A stretch of DNA of 64,000 nucleotides from JBEIQE01 sp040376705 (GTDB taxonomy: Bacteria; Pseudomonadota; Alphaproteobacteria; UBA2400): positions 434,001-498,000 of the forward strand of contig JBEIQE010000001.1 in NCBI GenBank assembly GCA_040376705.1, written 5' to 3'. Positions 16,521-24,917 of this stretch are shown here, one piece after another (positions within the stretch are counted from its first letter, which is position 1; each line of letters starts with the position of its first letter). The notes beneath the pieces are model-generated. The model saw only the letters and a program-made list of their open reading frames with translations, was not told where the DNA came from and ran no database searches. The position numbers were made by a program, and so were the translations under genes.

Positions 16521-16775
16521 GTGGCAGAAAAAAGCCAGAACGTACAAGACGTGTTCTTGAATCACGTTCGTAAACTCAAAATGCCAGTCACGGTCTTTTT
16601 AGTGAATGGCGTCAAACTGCAGGGGATCATCACCTGGTTTGATAACTTCTCGGTGCTGCTGCGCCGTGAATCGCATGCTCAGCTTGTCTACAAGCATGCC
16701 ATTTCAACCGTTATGCCGATGAACCCGCTTAACCTGTTCGAAGGCAAGAACGGTACCGAAGGCGAAACGATCTAG
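16521..16775 (+). CDS. hfq: RNA chaperone Hfq
   Basis: Hexameric RNA-binding protein that pairs small RNAs with mRNAs. The 84-residue protein has Sm1 with FLVNGVKLQGIITWFDNF and Sm2 with the diagnostic VYKHAIST motif. It starts with GTG at 16521 behind an AGAAGGAA stretch. The C-terminal tail after Sm2 is short, as in other alphaproteobacteria. hflX begins one base after the stop. Confidence 0.97.
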   Translation: MAEKSQNVQDVFLNHVRKLKMPVTVFLVNGVKLQGIITWFDNFSVLLRRESHAQLVYKHAISTVMPMNPLNLFEGKNGTEGETI

Positions 16776-16776
16776 C

Positions 16777-18078
16777 GTGTCAGCTCCTGATCGTTCAGAC
16801 CGTATGTCTGCATATGTTGTGCACCCGTGGACACCCATGCCACGGAGCGTAGCAGTGCTGCGTACGCCTGAATCGGCACTACAGGAGGCTGTTGCACTTG
16901 CTGGAGCTATCGACCTCGAGGTTGTGGGCGGCGAAGTCATCAAGCTTGCACACCCAACCTCGGCCACACTTATGGGTGGCGGCAAGGTTGAGGAACTGCG
17001 TGGCAAGATCGAAGAGGCGCACATCAGCTTGCTGATCGTCGATCATCCGCTCACACCCATTCAGCAACGCAACCTTGAGCAGGCCCTCAAGTGCAAGGTG
17101 ATTGACCGTACCGGCCTGATCCTTGAGATTTTTGGTGCCCGCGCCAGCACTGCCGAAGGGCAGATGCAGGTTGAGCTGGCCTCGCTCGATTATCAGCGTT
17201 CGCGCCTTGTACGCTCATGGACCCATCTTGAACGTCAGCGTGGCGGCTTCGGTTTTTTAGGTGGCCCGGGTGAATCGCAGCTCGAAATCGACCGCCGCCT
17301 GATCGAAGACCGCATGATCCGCATCCGCAAGGATCTGGAGAAAGTGCGTCAAACCCGAGGCCTGCAGCGTACGGCGCGGGTTGAAGGCGAGGTTCCGCTG
17401 ATCGCCTTGGTTGGCTATACCAACGCTGGCAAATCGACTCTATTTAACCGCCTCACGGATGCCGGCGTGCTGGCCAAAGACATGCTCTTTGCCACACTTG
17501 ATCCCACTATGCGCCAGTTCAAGTTGCCCTCAGGTCGCAAATGCGTGATGTCGGATACCGTAGGATTCATTTCCAACCTGCCGCATCAGCTGGTTGAATC
17601 ATTCCGCGCAACGCTGGAAGAAGTTGAACTGGCCGATATCATACTTCATGTACGCGATGCCTCCAGCAACGAGAGCGATGCCCAACGTATTGATGTAGAA
17701 ACCACCCTGTCCGAAATGGGAATTGATGCGAGTGAAGATAAACGTATCATTGAAGTACTGAACAAGATCGACTGCATGCCCGAGCATGAACGCCCGTTCG
17801 GCCTTAAGCGCGATGGGTATGAGGTAGTACCTGTTTCAGCCATCACAGGTGAGGGGATAGACGCGCTGCTGGCGCTGATCGACCGCCGTTTGGCCGCACG
17901 TAACGAAATTCTTGATATCATCCTCACGCCAGAGCAGGGCGAAGAAATGGCCTGGCTTTACCAGCACGGGCAGGTGCTTGACCGACAGGAAACCGAGGAG
18001 CAGATGCGCCTGCACGTTTCACTTTCTCCAGCAAATGCAGGGCGTTACAGGCAGAAGTTTTTATTGCCGCAGGGTTAG
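16777..18078 (+). CDS. hflX: GTPase HflX
   Basis: Ribosome-associated GTPase that can split stalled ribosomes. 433 residues: N-terminal HflX domain with LMGGGKVEEL and ARASTAEGQMQVELA, a GGPGESQLE-containing helical linker, and a G domain with Walker A GYTNAGKST at 213-221, G3 DTVGF at 260-264 and NKID. The GTG at 16777 is taken as start because it nearly abuts hfq; ATG 16804 would shorten it by nine residues. In many alphaproteobacteria mazG follows hflX; here the hydrolase array intervenes. Confidence 0.95.
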   Translation: MSAPDRSDRMSAYVVHPWTPMPRSVAVLRTPESALQEAVALAGAIDLEVVGGEVIKLAHPTSATLMGGGKVEELRGKIEEAHISLLIVDHPLTPIQQRNLEQALKCKVIDRTGLILEIFGARASTAEGQMQVELASLDYQRSRLVRSWTHLERQRGGFGFLGGPGESQLEIDRRLIEDRMIRIRKDLEKVRQTRGLQRTARVEGEVPLIALVGYTNAGKSTLFNRLTDAGVLAKDMLFATLDPTMRQFKLPSGRKCVMSDTVGFISNLPHQLVESFRATLEEVELADIILHVRDASSNESDAQRIDVETTLSEMGIDASEDKRIIEVLNKIDCMPEHERPFGLKRDGYEVVPVSAITGEGIDALLALIDRRLAARNEILDIILTPEQGEEMAWLYQHGQVLDRQETEEQMRLHVSLSPANAGRYRQKFLLPQG

Positions 18079-18120
18079 TCTCCAGCCGCCGTACAAGGTA
18101 GCGTCAGGGAGACACACACC

Positions 18121-18981
18121 ATGCTTCGCTACCTCGTACTTGCACTTGCCCTTATTTCAACTAACGCCGAAGCGGCTGTTACCAAAGACATTGCCTATGG
18201 GCGCGATGCGCTGCAGAAGCTCGATGTTTACACACCAACCACTTGCCCGACGGGCGGTTGTCCGGTCGTTATGTGGGTGCATGGCGGCGGCTGGAGCAAT
18301 GGTGATAAAGCCGGTATGGGTAGTGAGGATGGCACAGCAATAGGTAATGTCTGGTCCGAGAAGGGCGCTGTCGTTGTTGCCATTAACTATCGCCTCACAC
18401 CACAGGTTGTGCACCCTGCTCATGTGCAGGATGTGGCATCCGCCGTTAACTGGGTGCACAGGAACATCCGCAACTACAAGGGCAATCCCAATAAGCTCTA
18501 TCTGATGGGACATTCAGCTGGCGGTCATCTGGTAGCGCTGGTGGCAACCGACCCACAGTATCTGGCAGAGCATCGCCTCACGCCTGCAGGTGCCTTGGCT
18601 GGCGTCTTTCCGATTGATAGTGGTGGCCTCGATCTTGAGGCCAGCCTGAGTGAGCCTATTGCAGGCAAGCGTATTGCCGATGCCTTTGGTATGTCGCCAC
18701 CTGCCTTGCGGGCGGCATCCCCCATCTACAACGTCAAGCCAGGCCGCCGCTATCCTCCGTTCACGCTGGCTGCAGTCAAACAGCGTCAGGTCTTTGCAGT
18801 TAACCAGATGCGTAAACTCGAAGTATTACTACGTAATGTTGGCGGCAAAGCTGTAGGGATAGTCGTTGATTATCCCGGCGCTTCGCCACTTGAAGCGCAT
18901 GGCTATATTGCCCGTGATCTCGCCAATATTAATAGCGAGTTGACCAAGACACTAATGCGAACTGCTGGTATTATTAAATAG
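18121..18981 (+). CDS. Secreted alpha/beta hydrolase, paralogue 1
   Basis: First of four tandem paralogues. 286 residues with a signal peptide (MLRYLVLALALIS, cleavage near AEA-A). The fold 3 hydrolase core shows the oxyanion motif HGGG at 54-57, nucleophile Ser132 in GHSAGGHL and a candidate His260 in EAHGYIARDL. A Cys pair (42 and 47) sits just before the HGGG strand and is kept in all four copies, so a periplasmic disulfide is likely. The usual catalytic acid motif after strand 7 (HGDxD type) is not visible; YPPFTLAAVKQRQ stands there. The substrate is unknown; an esterase is the default guess. An AGGGAG ribosome site precedes the ATG, 42 bp after hflX. Confidence 0.85.
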   Translation: MLRYLVLALALISTNAEAAVTKDIAYGRDALQKLDVYTPTTCPTGGCPVVMWVHGGGWSNGDKAGMGSEDGTAIGNVWSEKGAVVVAINYRLTPQVVHPAHVQDVASAVNWVHRNIRNYKGNPNKLYLMGHSAGGHLVALVATDPQYLAEHRLTPAGALAGVFPIDSGGLDLEASLSEPIAGKRIADAFGMSPPALRAASPIYNVKPGRRYPPFTLAAVKQRQVFAVNQMRKLEVLLRNVGGKAVGIVVDYPGASPLEAHGYIARDLANINSELTKTLMRTAGIIK

Positions 18982-18996
18982 AATCGGGGGCGCAGC

Positions 18997-19968
18997 ATGC
19001 TGAAATCAATTAAACAGTTTTTTCTGATCTGTTTATTTTTAGTCATGGCGATAACGCCAGCAACTGCCAGCACCACAGTTAAAAGTGATATCCAGTATGG
19101 GCAAGACAAGTTGCAGGCGCTTGATGTTTATACGCACAGCCAGTGCACCAGCAGCAAGCTTTGCCCTGTTCTGATATGGGTGCATGGTGGCGGCTGGAGC
19201 AATGGCGATAAAACTGTGATGGGCGGCGAGGATGGCACCAAAATCGGCGCACTTTGGTCGGCCAGCGGTGCTGTTGTTGTTTCTATCAACTACCGGCTAA
19301 CGCCGCAGGTTGTACATCCCGCCCATGTGCAGGATGTAGCAGCTGCCATCAACTGGGTGCATAAGAACATCCGCAGCTTTAATGGCGATGCGGGTAAAAT
19401 TTATCTTCTCGGCCACTCGGCTGGTGCGCATCTTGTAGCGCTGGTCTCTACCGATACGCAGTATCTGGCAGCGCATGGGCTTTCGCCCGCACAGAATATC
19501 TCAGGTGTTTTCCCGATCGACAGCGCGGCCTATAGCCTTGAAGAAGACCTGAACACCCCAATCGTGGGCAGTCGTGTCGAAGCCGCCTTTAGCAGCGATA
19601 AGGCAGCCTTGCGCGCGGCATCCCCACTCACGCATGTGCGTAGCGGCCAGTCCTATCCGCCGTTCATTCTGGCTGGCACAGTGCAATACCCTAAGGGGGT
19701 TGAAAGCATGAACGACATGGCTAACAAGCTGCGGCAGTCTGGTGCCAGAGCCGAAACCTATGTAGCGGATTATCCCGGCACGCGCCCCTTTACAGCACAC
19801 CGCAGAATTGCTGAAGACCTGTTCAATCCGGCATCACCCATGACCATCAAGCTCATGGCCGCCATGGGCCTGCGCCCGAGTGCTTCGGCACCCACTGCGA
19901 GTAAACCGGCAGATGACAATAGCGACCGCCGCCGCGGCCTGCTCTTGCGCCGCATGAATAGAGAATAA
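18997..19968 (+). CDS. Secreted alpha/beta hydrolase, paralogue 2
   Basis: Second paralogue, 323 residues, closest by eye to paralogue 1: both share HPAHVQDVA and a following NWVH-NIR segment. It has a signal peptide ending near TATAS, HGGG at 63-66, nucleophile Ser141 in GHSAGAHL, a Cys pair at 50 and 56, and a late TAHRRIAEDL histidine. It differs by a C-terminal extension rich in Ser, Pro and Arg (ending DRRRGLLLRRMNRE) that the others lack. Its stop is two bases before the next start. Function beyond hydrolase-fold esterase or amidase is not assignable. Confidence 0.83.
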   Translation: MLKSIKQFFLICLFLVMAITPATASTTVKSDIQYGQDKLQALDVYTHSQCTSSKLCPVLIWVHGGGWSNGDKTVMGGEDGTKIGALWSASGAVVVSINYRLTPQVVHPAHVQDVAAAINWVHKNIRSFNGDAGKIYLLGHSAGAHLVALVSTDTQYLAAHGLSPAQNISGVFPIDSAAYSLEEDLNTPIVGSRVEAAFSSDKAALRAASPLTHVRSGQSYPPFILAGTVQYPKGVESMNDMANKLRQSGARAETYVADYPGTRPFTAHRRIAEDLFNPASPMTIKLMAAMGLRPSASAPTASKPADDNSDRRRGLLLRRMNRE

Positions 19969-19969
19969 T

Positions 19970-20821
19970 GTGAAATACCTGCTGCTTCTCATTTTTCTAG
20001 TATTCACCATGCCCGTCGCAGCAGCTGAAGTTATCACGACCTCAGATATTCCTTATGGCGAGGCACCGCTACAAAACCTCGATATCTACAGCTCACCTGA
20101 ATGTAAACAAACTGGCTGCCCTGTTGTCATGTGGGTACATGGCGGTGGCTGGGTTATGAACGACAAGACTGACCGCGGCTGCCGCAACCTCTGCAATGCC
20201 TGGGCAAAACAGGGCATGGTTGTTGTTTCAATAAACTACAGGCTTTCGCCCACACATAAACACCCTGCACATGTTGAGGATGTTGCAGCCGCAATTAACT
20301 GGACCAAGACCAACATTGCCAGCTATGGCGGCAATCCGGCAAAGCTGTATCTGCTCGGCCATTCAGCTGGTGGGCATCTCATTTCACTGGTTGCAACAGC
20401 GCCTGAGTATCTTGCAAAATACGACCTTGCACCAGCTAAGGATATTTCTGGTGTTTTTTCGATTGATGCCGCGGCATATGACCTGACCAACCAACGCTAT
20501 ATTCTCGGCCAGCTTATTACAGTATCTTTTGGTGCAGATACTAAAACTCTTTTACAAGCCTCACCACTACTGCAGATAAAGCCTACAGGAAAATATCCGC
20601 CATTTATTATGGTCGCTATTCGGCAGCGCATGCCATTCCTCCTTCAGGCACAAAGTATGGTGTTAGCCCTTAAAGCTACAGGTGCCTCTGCCGAGCGGCT
20701 GATTGTTGATTACCCGAACGAGCACACCGAGATTGGGGCGCATATGCGCCTGCTCAGTGATCTGGGCAATATCACTAACCGGATGACCAAGCGCCTTATT
20801 GATACTGTAAAAAGTAATTAG
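19970..20821 (+). CDS. Secreted alpha/beta hydrolase, paralogue 3
   Basis: Third paralogue, 283 residues, the most divergent of the set: HKHPAHVEDVAAAINW replaces the QVVHPAHVQDVA version, and two extra cysteines occur near 71-75 (GCRNLC). It keeps the signal peptide (LLLLIFLVFTMPVAAA), the Cys pair at 45 and 50, HGGG at 57-60, Ser132 in GHSAGGHL and a late IGAHMRLLSDL histidine. It starts at GTG 19970, one base after the stop of paralogue 2, so translation is very probably coupled. The catalytic acid is unclear, as in its neighbours. Confidence 0.82.
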   Translation: MKYLLLLIFLVFTMPVAAAEVITTSDIPYGEAPLQNLDIYSSPECKQTGCPVVMWVHGGGWVMNDKTDRGCRNLCNAWAKQGMVVVSINYRLSPTHKHPAHVEDVAAAINWTKTNIASYGGNPAKLYLLGHSAGGHLISLVATAPEYLAKYDLAPAKDISGVFSIDAAAYDLTNQRYILGQLITVSFGADTKTLLQASPLLQIKPTGKYPPFIMVAIRQRMPFLLQAQSMVLALKATGASAERLIVDYPNEHTEIGAHMRLLSDLGNITNRMTKRLIDTVKSN

Positions 20822-20835
20822 CCGAGGAGACTATC

Positions 20836-21699
20836 ATGCTGCGACTTTTCACTTTCCTGTTGCTCATCACTGCGCTGCCGGCAGGTGCTGCCGAAGTCAC
20901 CAAGGTGCGTGATATTGCCTATGGAACCGATAGATTACAAAAGCTAGATATCTATACACCACAACGTTGTCAGCAAGGTGGCTGCCCGGTGGTAATCTGG
21001 GTGCATGGCGGGGGCTGGCGTAACGGCAATAAAAACTCGGGCGGGCCCCAGAACATCGCTAACGTCTGGTGCCCTGCTGGGGCCATTCTGGTAGCGGTTA
21101 ACTATCGTCTATCGCCTGATGTTGTGCACCCGGCGCATGTGCAGGACGTGGCCGCAAGCATCAACTGGGTAAAACGTAATATCCAGAGTTATGGCGGCAA
21201 CCCAAACATGATCTCGCTGCTGGGCCATTCGGCTGGTGCCCATCTGGTAGCATTGGTAGCAACCGATCCACAATATCTTAAGGTATTTGGCCTGCATCCT
21301 GCCTCTACACTGCATGCCATTTTCCCGATTGATAGTGCAAGCTACGATTTGAACGCAAGCAGCAAAGAACCCTTAGTTGGCCGTATGATTGATCAGGCTT
21401 TTGGTGAAAACCCGCGCGTACTGGCATCGGCATCACCGATCTGGCTGGTACGCAATAACCGTGACGAGAAATATCCACGTTTTGTACTGGCGGCTGTTAA
21501 GGCACGCAGTAATGCCGTGTTCCAGATGAATAAGCTGATTGAAGAGCTGCAGCGCGCAGGCGGATATGCCACTGGTATTGTGGTTGAGTCCACAGCACGC
21601 GGGCAAATGCGTGCACATGGCGATATCGCGCGCGATCTGGCCGATGGCAGTAAAGCCATGACCCGGCAGCTGATGGCCGAAGCCGGACTTCAGCCGTAA
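20836..21699 (+). CDS. Secreted alpha/beta hydrolase, paralogue 4
   Basis: Fourth paralogue, 287 residues, with a good GAGGAG ribosome site. Signal peptide LFTFLLLITALPAGAA, Cys pair at 45 and 50, HGGG at 57-60, Ser132 in GHSAGAHL and RAHGDIARDL late histidine. The VDYPG segment near the C-terminus of the other three reads VESTARG here, so that aspartate is not universal. The equivalent of strand 7 is PRFVLAAVKARS, again with no acidic residue. The stop overlaps the convergent SDR gene by 10 bp. Confidence 0.83.
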   Translation: MLRLFTFLLLITALPAGAAEVTKVRDIAYGTDRLQKLDIYTPQRCQQGGCPVVIWVHGGGWRNGNKNSGGPQNIANVWCPAGAILVAVNYRLSPDVVHPAHVQDVAASINWVKRNIQSYGGNPNMISLLGHSAGAHLVALVATDPQYLKVFGLHPASTLHAIFPIDSASYDLNASSKEPLVGRMIDQAFGENPRVLASASPIWLVRNNRDEKYPRFVLAAVKARSNAVFQMNKLIEELQRAGGYATGIVVESTARGQMRAHGDIARDLADGSKAMTRQLMAEAGLQP

Positions 21700-22457
21700 C
21701 GGTGTACGCTCAAGGGGCCTGGGGCCTGCGTGGTTGGCATCAGCTCGATACGATTGATGTTGAAATGCGCGGGCAGGGTAGCTGACCAGAATACCGCCTC
21801 GGCAACATCCTCCGCCTTCAAGGGCTCGGTATTGGCATAAACGGTTTTGGCTTTATCGGCATCGCCTTTAAAGCGCACGAGTGAAAAGTCGGTTTCCACC
21901 ATCCCGGGCTCGATATTTGTGACGCGTACTTTGGTTTTGTTAAGGTCCGCCCGCAGCGCAAGGCTGAACTGTTTTACAAAAGCCTTGCTGGCGCAATACA
22001 CATGCCCGCCGGGGTAGGGGTAATTACCGGCAGTCGAACCGATATTGATGATATGGCCGCGCCCACGCTCTACCATGCCCGGTAACAATAAGTGGGTGAG
22101 GGTAATCACGCCTTTACAATTGGCATCGATCATCTCCATCCAGTCATCCAGCTTGGCCTGATGTGCAGGCTCCTGCCCAAGGGCAAGGCCAGCGTTATTC
22201 ACTAATAAATCAACTGCAGTAAACTCAGGCGGAATGGCCTCAATCGCCAATCGCGATGCTTCAGCATCGCGCACATCAAAAGTAGCAATATGGCAGGCAA
22301 CAGCAAGTTCGGCAGCCAAGGCCTCTAGCCGCTCGCGGCGGCGGCCACAGAGAATCAGCTTACAGCCTATTGCTGCAAATCTTTTTGCAAAAGCACGCCC
22401 AAAATCGCCAGATGCGCCTGTAATCAAGACAATTTCCGGCTTGTATATGCTGGCCAT
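21690..22457 (-). CDS. Short-chain dehydrogenase, YdfG-type
   Basis: NADP-dependent oxidoreductase of the classical SDR family, similar to YdfG-type 3-hydroxy acid (serine) dehydrogenases. In 255 residues: TGASGDFG cofactor loop at 13-20, an arginine-rich GRRRERL after strand 2 (NADP preference), NNAG at 87-90 and the catalytic Ser141, Tyr154, Lys158. The PGMVETDFSLVRFKGD segment is typical of the YdfG branch. It converges with hydrolase 4 and is divergent from the ADP-ribosylglycohydrolase gene. The exact substrate cannot be told. Confidence 0.88.
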   Translation of the reverse strand: MASIYKPEIVLITGASGDFGRAFAKRFAAIGCKLILCGRRRERLEALAAELAVACHIATFDVRDAEASRLAIEAIPPEFTAVDLLVNNAGLALGQEPAHQAKLDDWMEMIDANCKGVITLTHLLLPGMVERGRGHIINIGSTAGNYPYPGGHVYCASKAFVKQFSLALRADLNKTKVRVTNIEPGMVETDFSLVRFKGDADKAKTVYANTEPLKAEDVAEAVFWSATLPAHFNINRIELMPTTQAPGPLSVHRYG

Positions 22458-22500
22458 GGTGCGCTCCTGTGGTCTAAGATGCGCGGAGTTTGGAGGGGTT

Positions 22501-23610
22501 ATGACAGACAGTCAATCAGCTTCAGGGCAAACAGCCTCACGCCTTATGGGCTGCCTGCTAGGCGGCGCGCTGGGCGATGCTCTTGGTGCTCCGGCTGAAG
22601 GTATCCGAACACTCGAGGGGGTAACCAGCAAGTTCGGCAAAGCTGGCCTTAGCAAAATGCACCCTTACACTTGCCCATGGGAGACCGTGAGCCATACGGG
22701 AATTGGCGCTGTGACGGATGATACCACCATGCATGCCGCCACCCTTGGCGCGATGATGGCGGCAGCGCATCGGCCGGAGCAACTGCACCAATACGCATGG
22801 CAAGGCTATGTACGCTGGGCCATCCAGCAGGAAGATGGCTTACGCATATTACCCTTGGTCGACCTTACGGTGGATTGGCCACGCGAGCTACACCCCTTCT
22901 GGTTTGCCTGCGGAGCGGGGCGCGGCACAATTGCAGCACTCGCCACCGGCAAGGCAGGCAGCATCGAGCAGCCTCTACAATACGATACTGTTATTCGCGA
23001 GAAGCGCGTAGTAGGCCCCAATTCAGGTTGCGGCGGCATGATGCGTACACCGGTGCTGGCTTTCTGGCCGCATGTTTTTGATAAATTCCGGCTGGGCATG
23101 GAGAATGGCGCGCTCACTCATGGCGCTGCGGATGCTTATCTGGCAACTGGCTGTGTAACCGAACTCACGCATGGTGTTGTGCAAGGCCTGAGCTTGCCTC
23201 AAGCCTTTAATCGTATGTCCGCGCGCTTGGTAGCTGAGCCGCTGCATGAGGCCACGCTCGCGGCCTGCAGCTATGGCTGGCAGGCAGGTACGGGCGAACC
23301 AACGCTTGAGGCAATCGATGCTGTACCGCGCGCACTTGGTTACAAAAATGCTTTTCTTGCTTTGCCGGTTATGGGGCAGGTGGCGTTTGCACTGTCAGCC
23401 AGCCACCACCATGGCCTGAGTTTTAAGCAAACACTCACGCTGGCGGTAAGCCATAGCGGCGATAGCGATTCAGTGGGCGCAATTGTGGGGAATGTACTGG
23501 GCGCTGCCTGCGGCGAGCAGGGGCTACCGCAAGACTGGGTAAAGCAAATTCAGTTAGCACCACAACTTCAGGCTTTAGGTCACCACGCAGTTAAGCGACT
23601 TTCGCTTTAG
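22501..23610 (+). CDS. ADP-ribosylglycohydrolase family protein
   Basis: A 369-residue DraG/ARH-type enzyme that would remove ADP-ribose from proteins or small molecules using a binuclear metal centre. Metal-site motifs are GALGDALGAPAEG near residues 23-34, TDDT at 72-75 and SHSGDSDSVGAIVGN near the C-terminus, plus a SGCGGMMR segment. The start at ATG 22501 has a strong GGAGGGG site; a longer in-frame start would lie inside the divergent SDR gene. No draT transferase is next to it, so a link to nitrogenase control is not supported. The stop overlaps mazG by 20 bp on the opposite strand. Confidence 0.88.
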   Translation: MTDSQSASGQTASRLMGCLLGGALGDALGAPAEGIRTLEGVTSKFGKAGLSKMHPYTCPWETVSHTGIGAVTDDTTMHAATLGAMMAAAHRPEQLHQYAWQGYVRWAIQQEDGLRILPLVDLTVDWPRELHPFWFACGAGRGTIAALATGKAGSIEQPLQYDTVIREKRVVGPNSGCGGMMRTPVLAFWPHVFDKFRLGMENGALTHGAADAYLATGCVTELTHGVVQGLSLPQAFNRMSARLVAEPLHEATLAACSYGWQAGTGEPTLEAIDAVPRALGYKNAFLALPVMGQVAFALSASHHHGLSFKQTLTLAVSHSGDSDSVGAIVGNVLGAACGEQGLPQDWVKQIQLAPQLQALGHHAVKRLSL

Positions 23611-24406
23611 TCTTGGCTTCTTTCCACAAACGCCACATCTCGGCCATGCCGGCAGTCTTGGGGTCAATCCCGCGTTCTTTAAGACTACTTTCGATATGGC
23701 GCATACGACCTTCAAATTTATTATTGGCTTTGCGCTGGGCTGTTTCAGCATCAATCCCCAGCTCATAACACAAGGTTGAAACAATAGAGATGAGATCGCC
23801 CAGCTCTTCTTCAATATGCGCCTTATCCCCCGACTTGATGGCAGCTTCAACCTCTTTGGTCTCTTCCTGCACTTTGGCGAGAATGGGGGTGATATCATCC
23901 CACTTAAAGCCCATACGTACGGCGCGGTCCTGCAGTTTATTGGCGCGCACGAGGGCGGGCAGGTTAGGCGCAATCCCATCGAACACGCTGGTATACCCCT
24001 TAGCCGCGCGCTCCTGATTTTTGATTTCTTCCCACTTGCTCAGCTGGGTTTTTACATCTGTCTCAACGCCTGAGAAAAAGGCAGGCAAACGTGATTTGAT
24101 TTTGGTGTTAATCGTCTCAACCACTTCATTAAAGCCAAAATGACCTTGCTCCTTGGCGATCTGAGCATGGAACACCACCTGTAGCAGCACATCGCCCAAC
24201 TCACCTTTCAGCTCGTTCATATCGCCACGGGTAATGGCATCAACCGCCTCGTAAGCCTCTTCAAGCATATTCGGGGCGATGGAGAAGGATGTCTGCTCAC
24301 GCTCCCATGGGCTGCCCGTTACCGGGTGGCGCAGGCGTGCTAGAATATCGAGCAGTTCCTCAATTGGTGTAGGCGGGGCAGGAGCAGTTACGGGCTTGAG
24401 AGTCAT
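23591..24406 (-). CDS. mazG: Nucleoside triphosphate pyrophosphohydrolase MazG
   Basis: House-cleaning NTP pyrophosphohydrolase. About 271 residues with two MazG repeats: the first holds EEAYEAVDAI and ELGDVLLQVVFHA, the second EETKEVEAAI and EEELGDLISIVST, the metal-binding ExxE-type helices. The N-terminal SPWEREQT segment matches the family CPWDxxQT block with Ser for Cys. The start is ATG 24406; a TTG nine bases upstream is less likely. The gene usually follows hflX in alphaproteobacteria; here it is inverted and over 5 kb away. Confidence 0.93.
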   Translation of the reverse strand: MTLKPVTAPAPPTPIEELLDILARLRHPVTGSPWEREQTSFSIAPNMLEEAYEAVDAITRGDMNELKGELGDVLLQVVFHAQIAKEQGHFGFNEVVETINTKIKSRLPAFFSGVETDVKTQLSKWEEIKNQERAAKGYTSVFDGIAPNLPALVRANKLQDRAVRMGFKWDDITPILAKVQEETKEVEAAIKSGDKAHIEEELGDLISIVSTLCYELGIDAETAQRKANNKFEGRMRHIESSLKERGIDPKTAGMAEMWRLWKEAKTKAKVA

Positions 24407-24447
24407 GACGAGCAAGCTAGATTATTCTCTGAATGGAGGCAATTGAT

Positions 24448-24912
24448 ATGGAAAAAGCTATTTTCGGAGCAGGCTGCTTCTGGGGTGTGCAGGTGGCGTT
24501 TGACCATATGCCGGGTGTACTCAGTACCAGCGTTGGCTATAGCGGCGGCAAGCGCGAGCGCCCGACCTACGAGCAGGTGTGCTCCAGTGCCACCGGCCAT
24601 GCCGAGGTGATAGAGGTTAATTTCGACCCCGCGCAGGTAAGCTACCAGCAGCTGGTTGAGAAGTTTTTTGACCTGCACGACCCAACCCAGCTTAACCGCC
24701 AGGGGCCGGATATCGGAACGCAATACCGCTCAGTTATTTTCTATACCACGCCAGAGCAGCAGGCAGTAGCAGAGCAGGTGAAGCTGACCCTGGCGCCACA
24801 GCACAGCAGACCGATTGTTACAGTTATAGAGCCCGCACAAACTTTCTGGCCAGCTGAAGAGTATCACCAGAAGTATCTGGAAAAGCGCGGCCGCGGATCC
24901 TGTGCTATATAA
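24448..24912 (+). CDS. msrA: Peptide methionine-(S)-S-oxide reductase MsrA
   Basis: Repairs oxidised methionine. The 154-residue protein has the catalytic GCFWG with Cys10, GYSGG, HAEVIEV and DLHDPTQ blocks of MsrA, and a C-terminal GSCAI that may hold the resolving cysteine. The start at ATG 24448 is chosen because GGAGG lies nine bases upstream; ATG 24433 has no comparable site. There is no signal peptide, so it is cytoplasmic. The AlgX-like gene starts five bases after its stop, suggesting co-transcription. Confidence 0.95.
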   Translation: MEKAIFGAGCFWGVQVAFDHMPGVLSTSVGYSGGKRERPTYEQVCSSATGHAEVIEVNFDPAQVSYQQLVEKFFDLHDPTQLNRQGPDIGTQYRSVIFYTTPEQQAVAEQVKLTLAPQHSRPIVTVIEPAQTFWPAEEYHQKYLEKRGRGSCAI

Positions 24913-24917
24913 TCAGG

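Noticed and set aside
22234..22500. N-terminal extension of the ADP-ribosylglycohydrolase gene
   Set aside because: It is antisense to the SDR gene and its upstream region, while ATG 22501 has a strong GGAGGGG site and matches family length.
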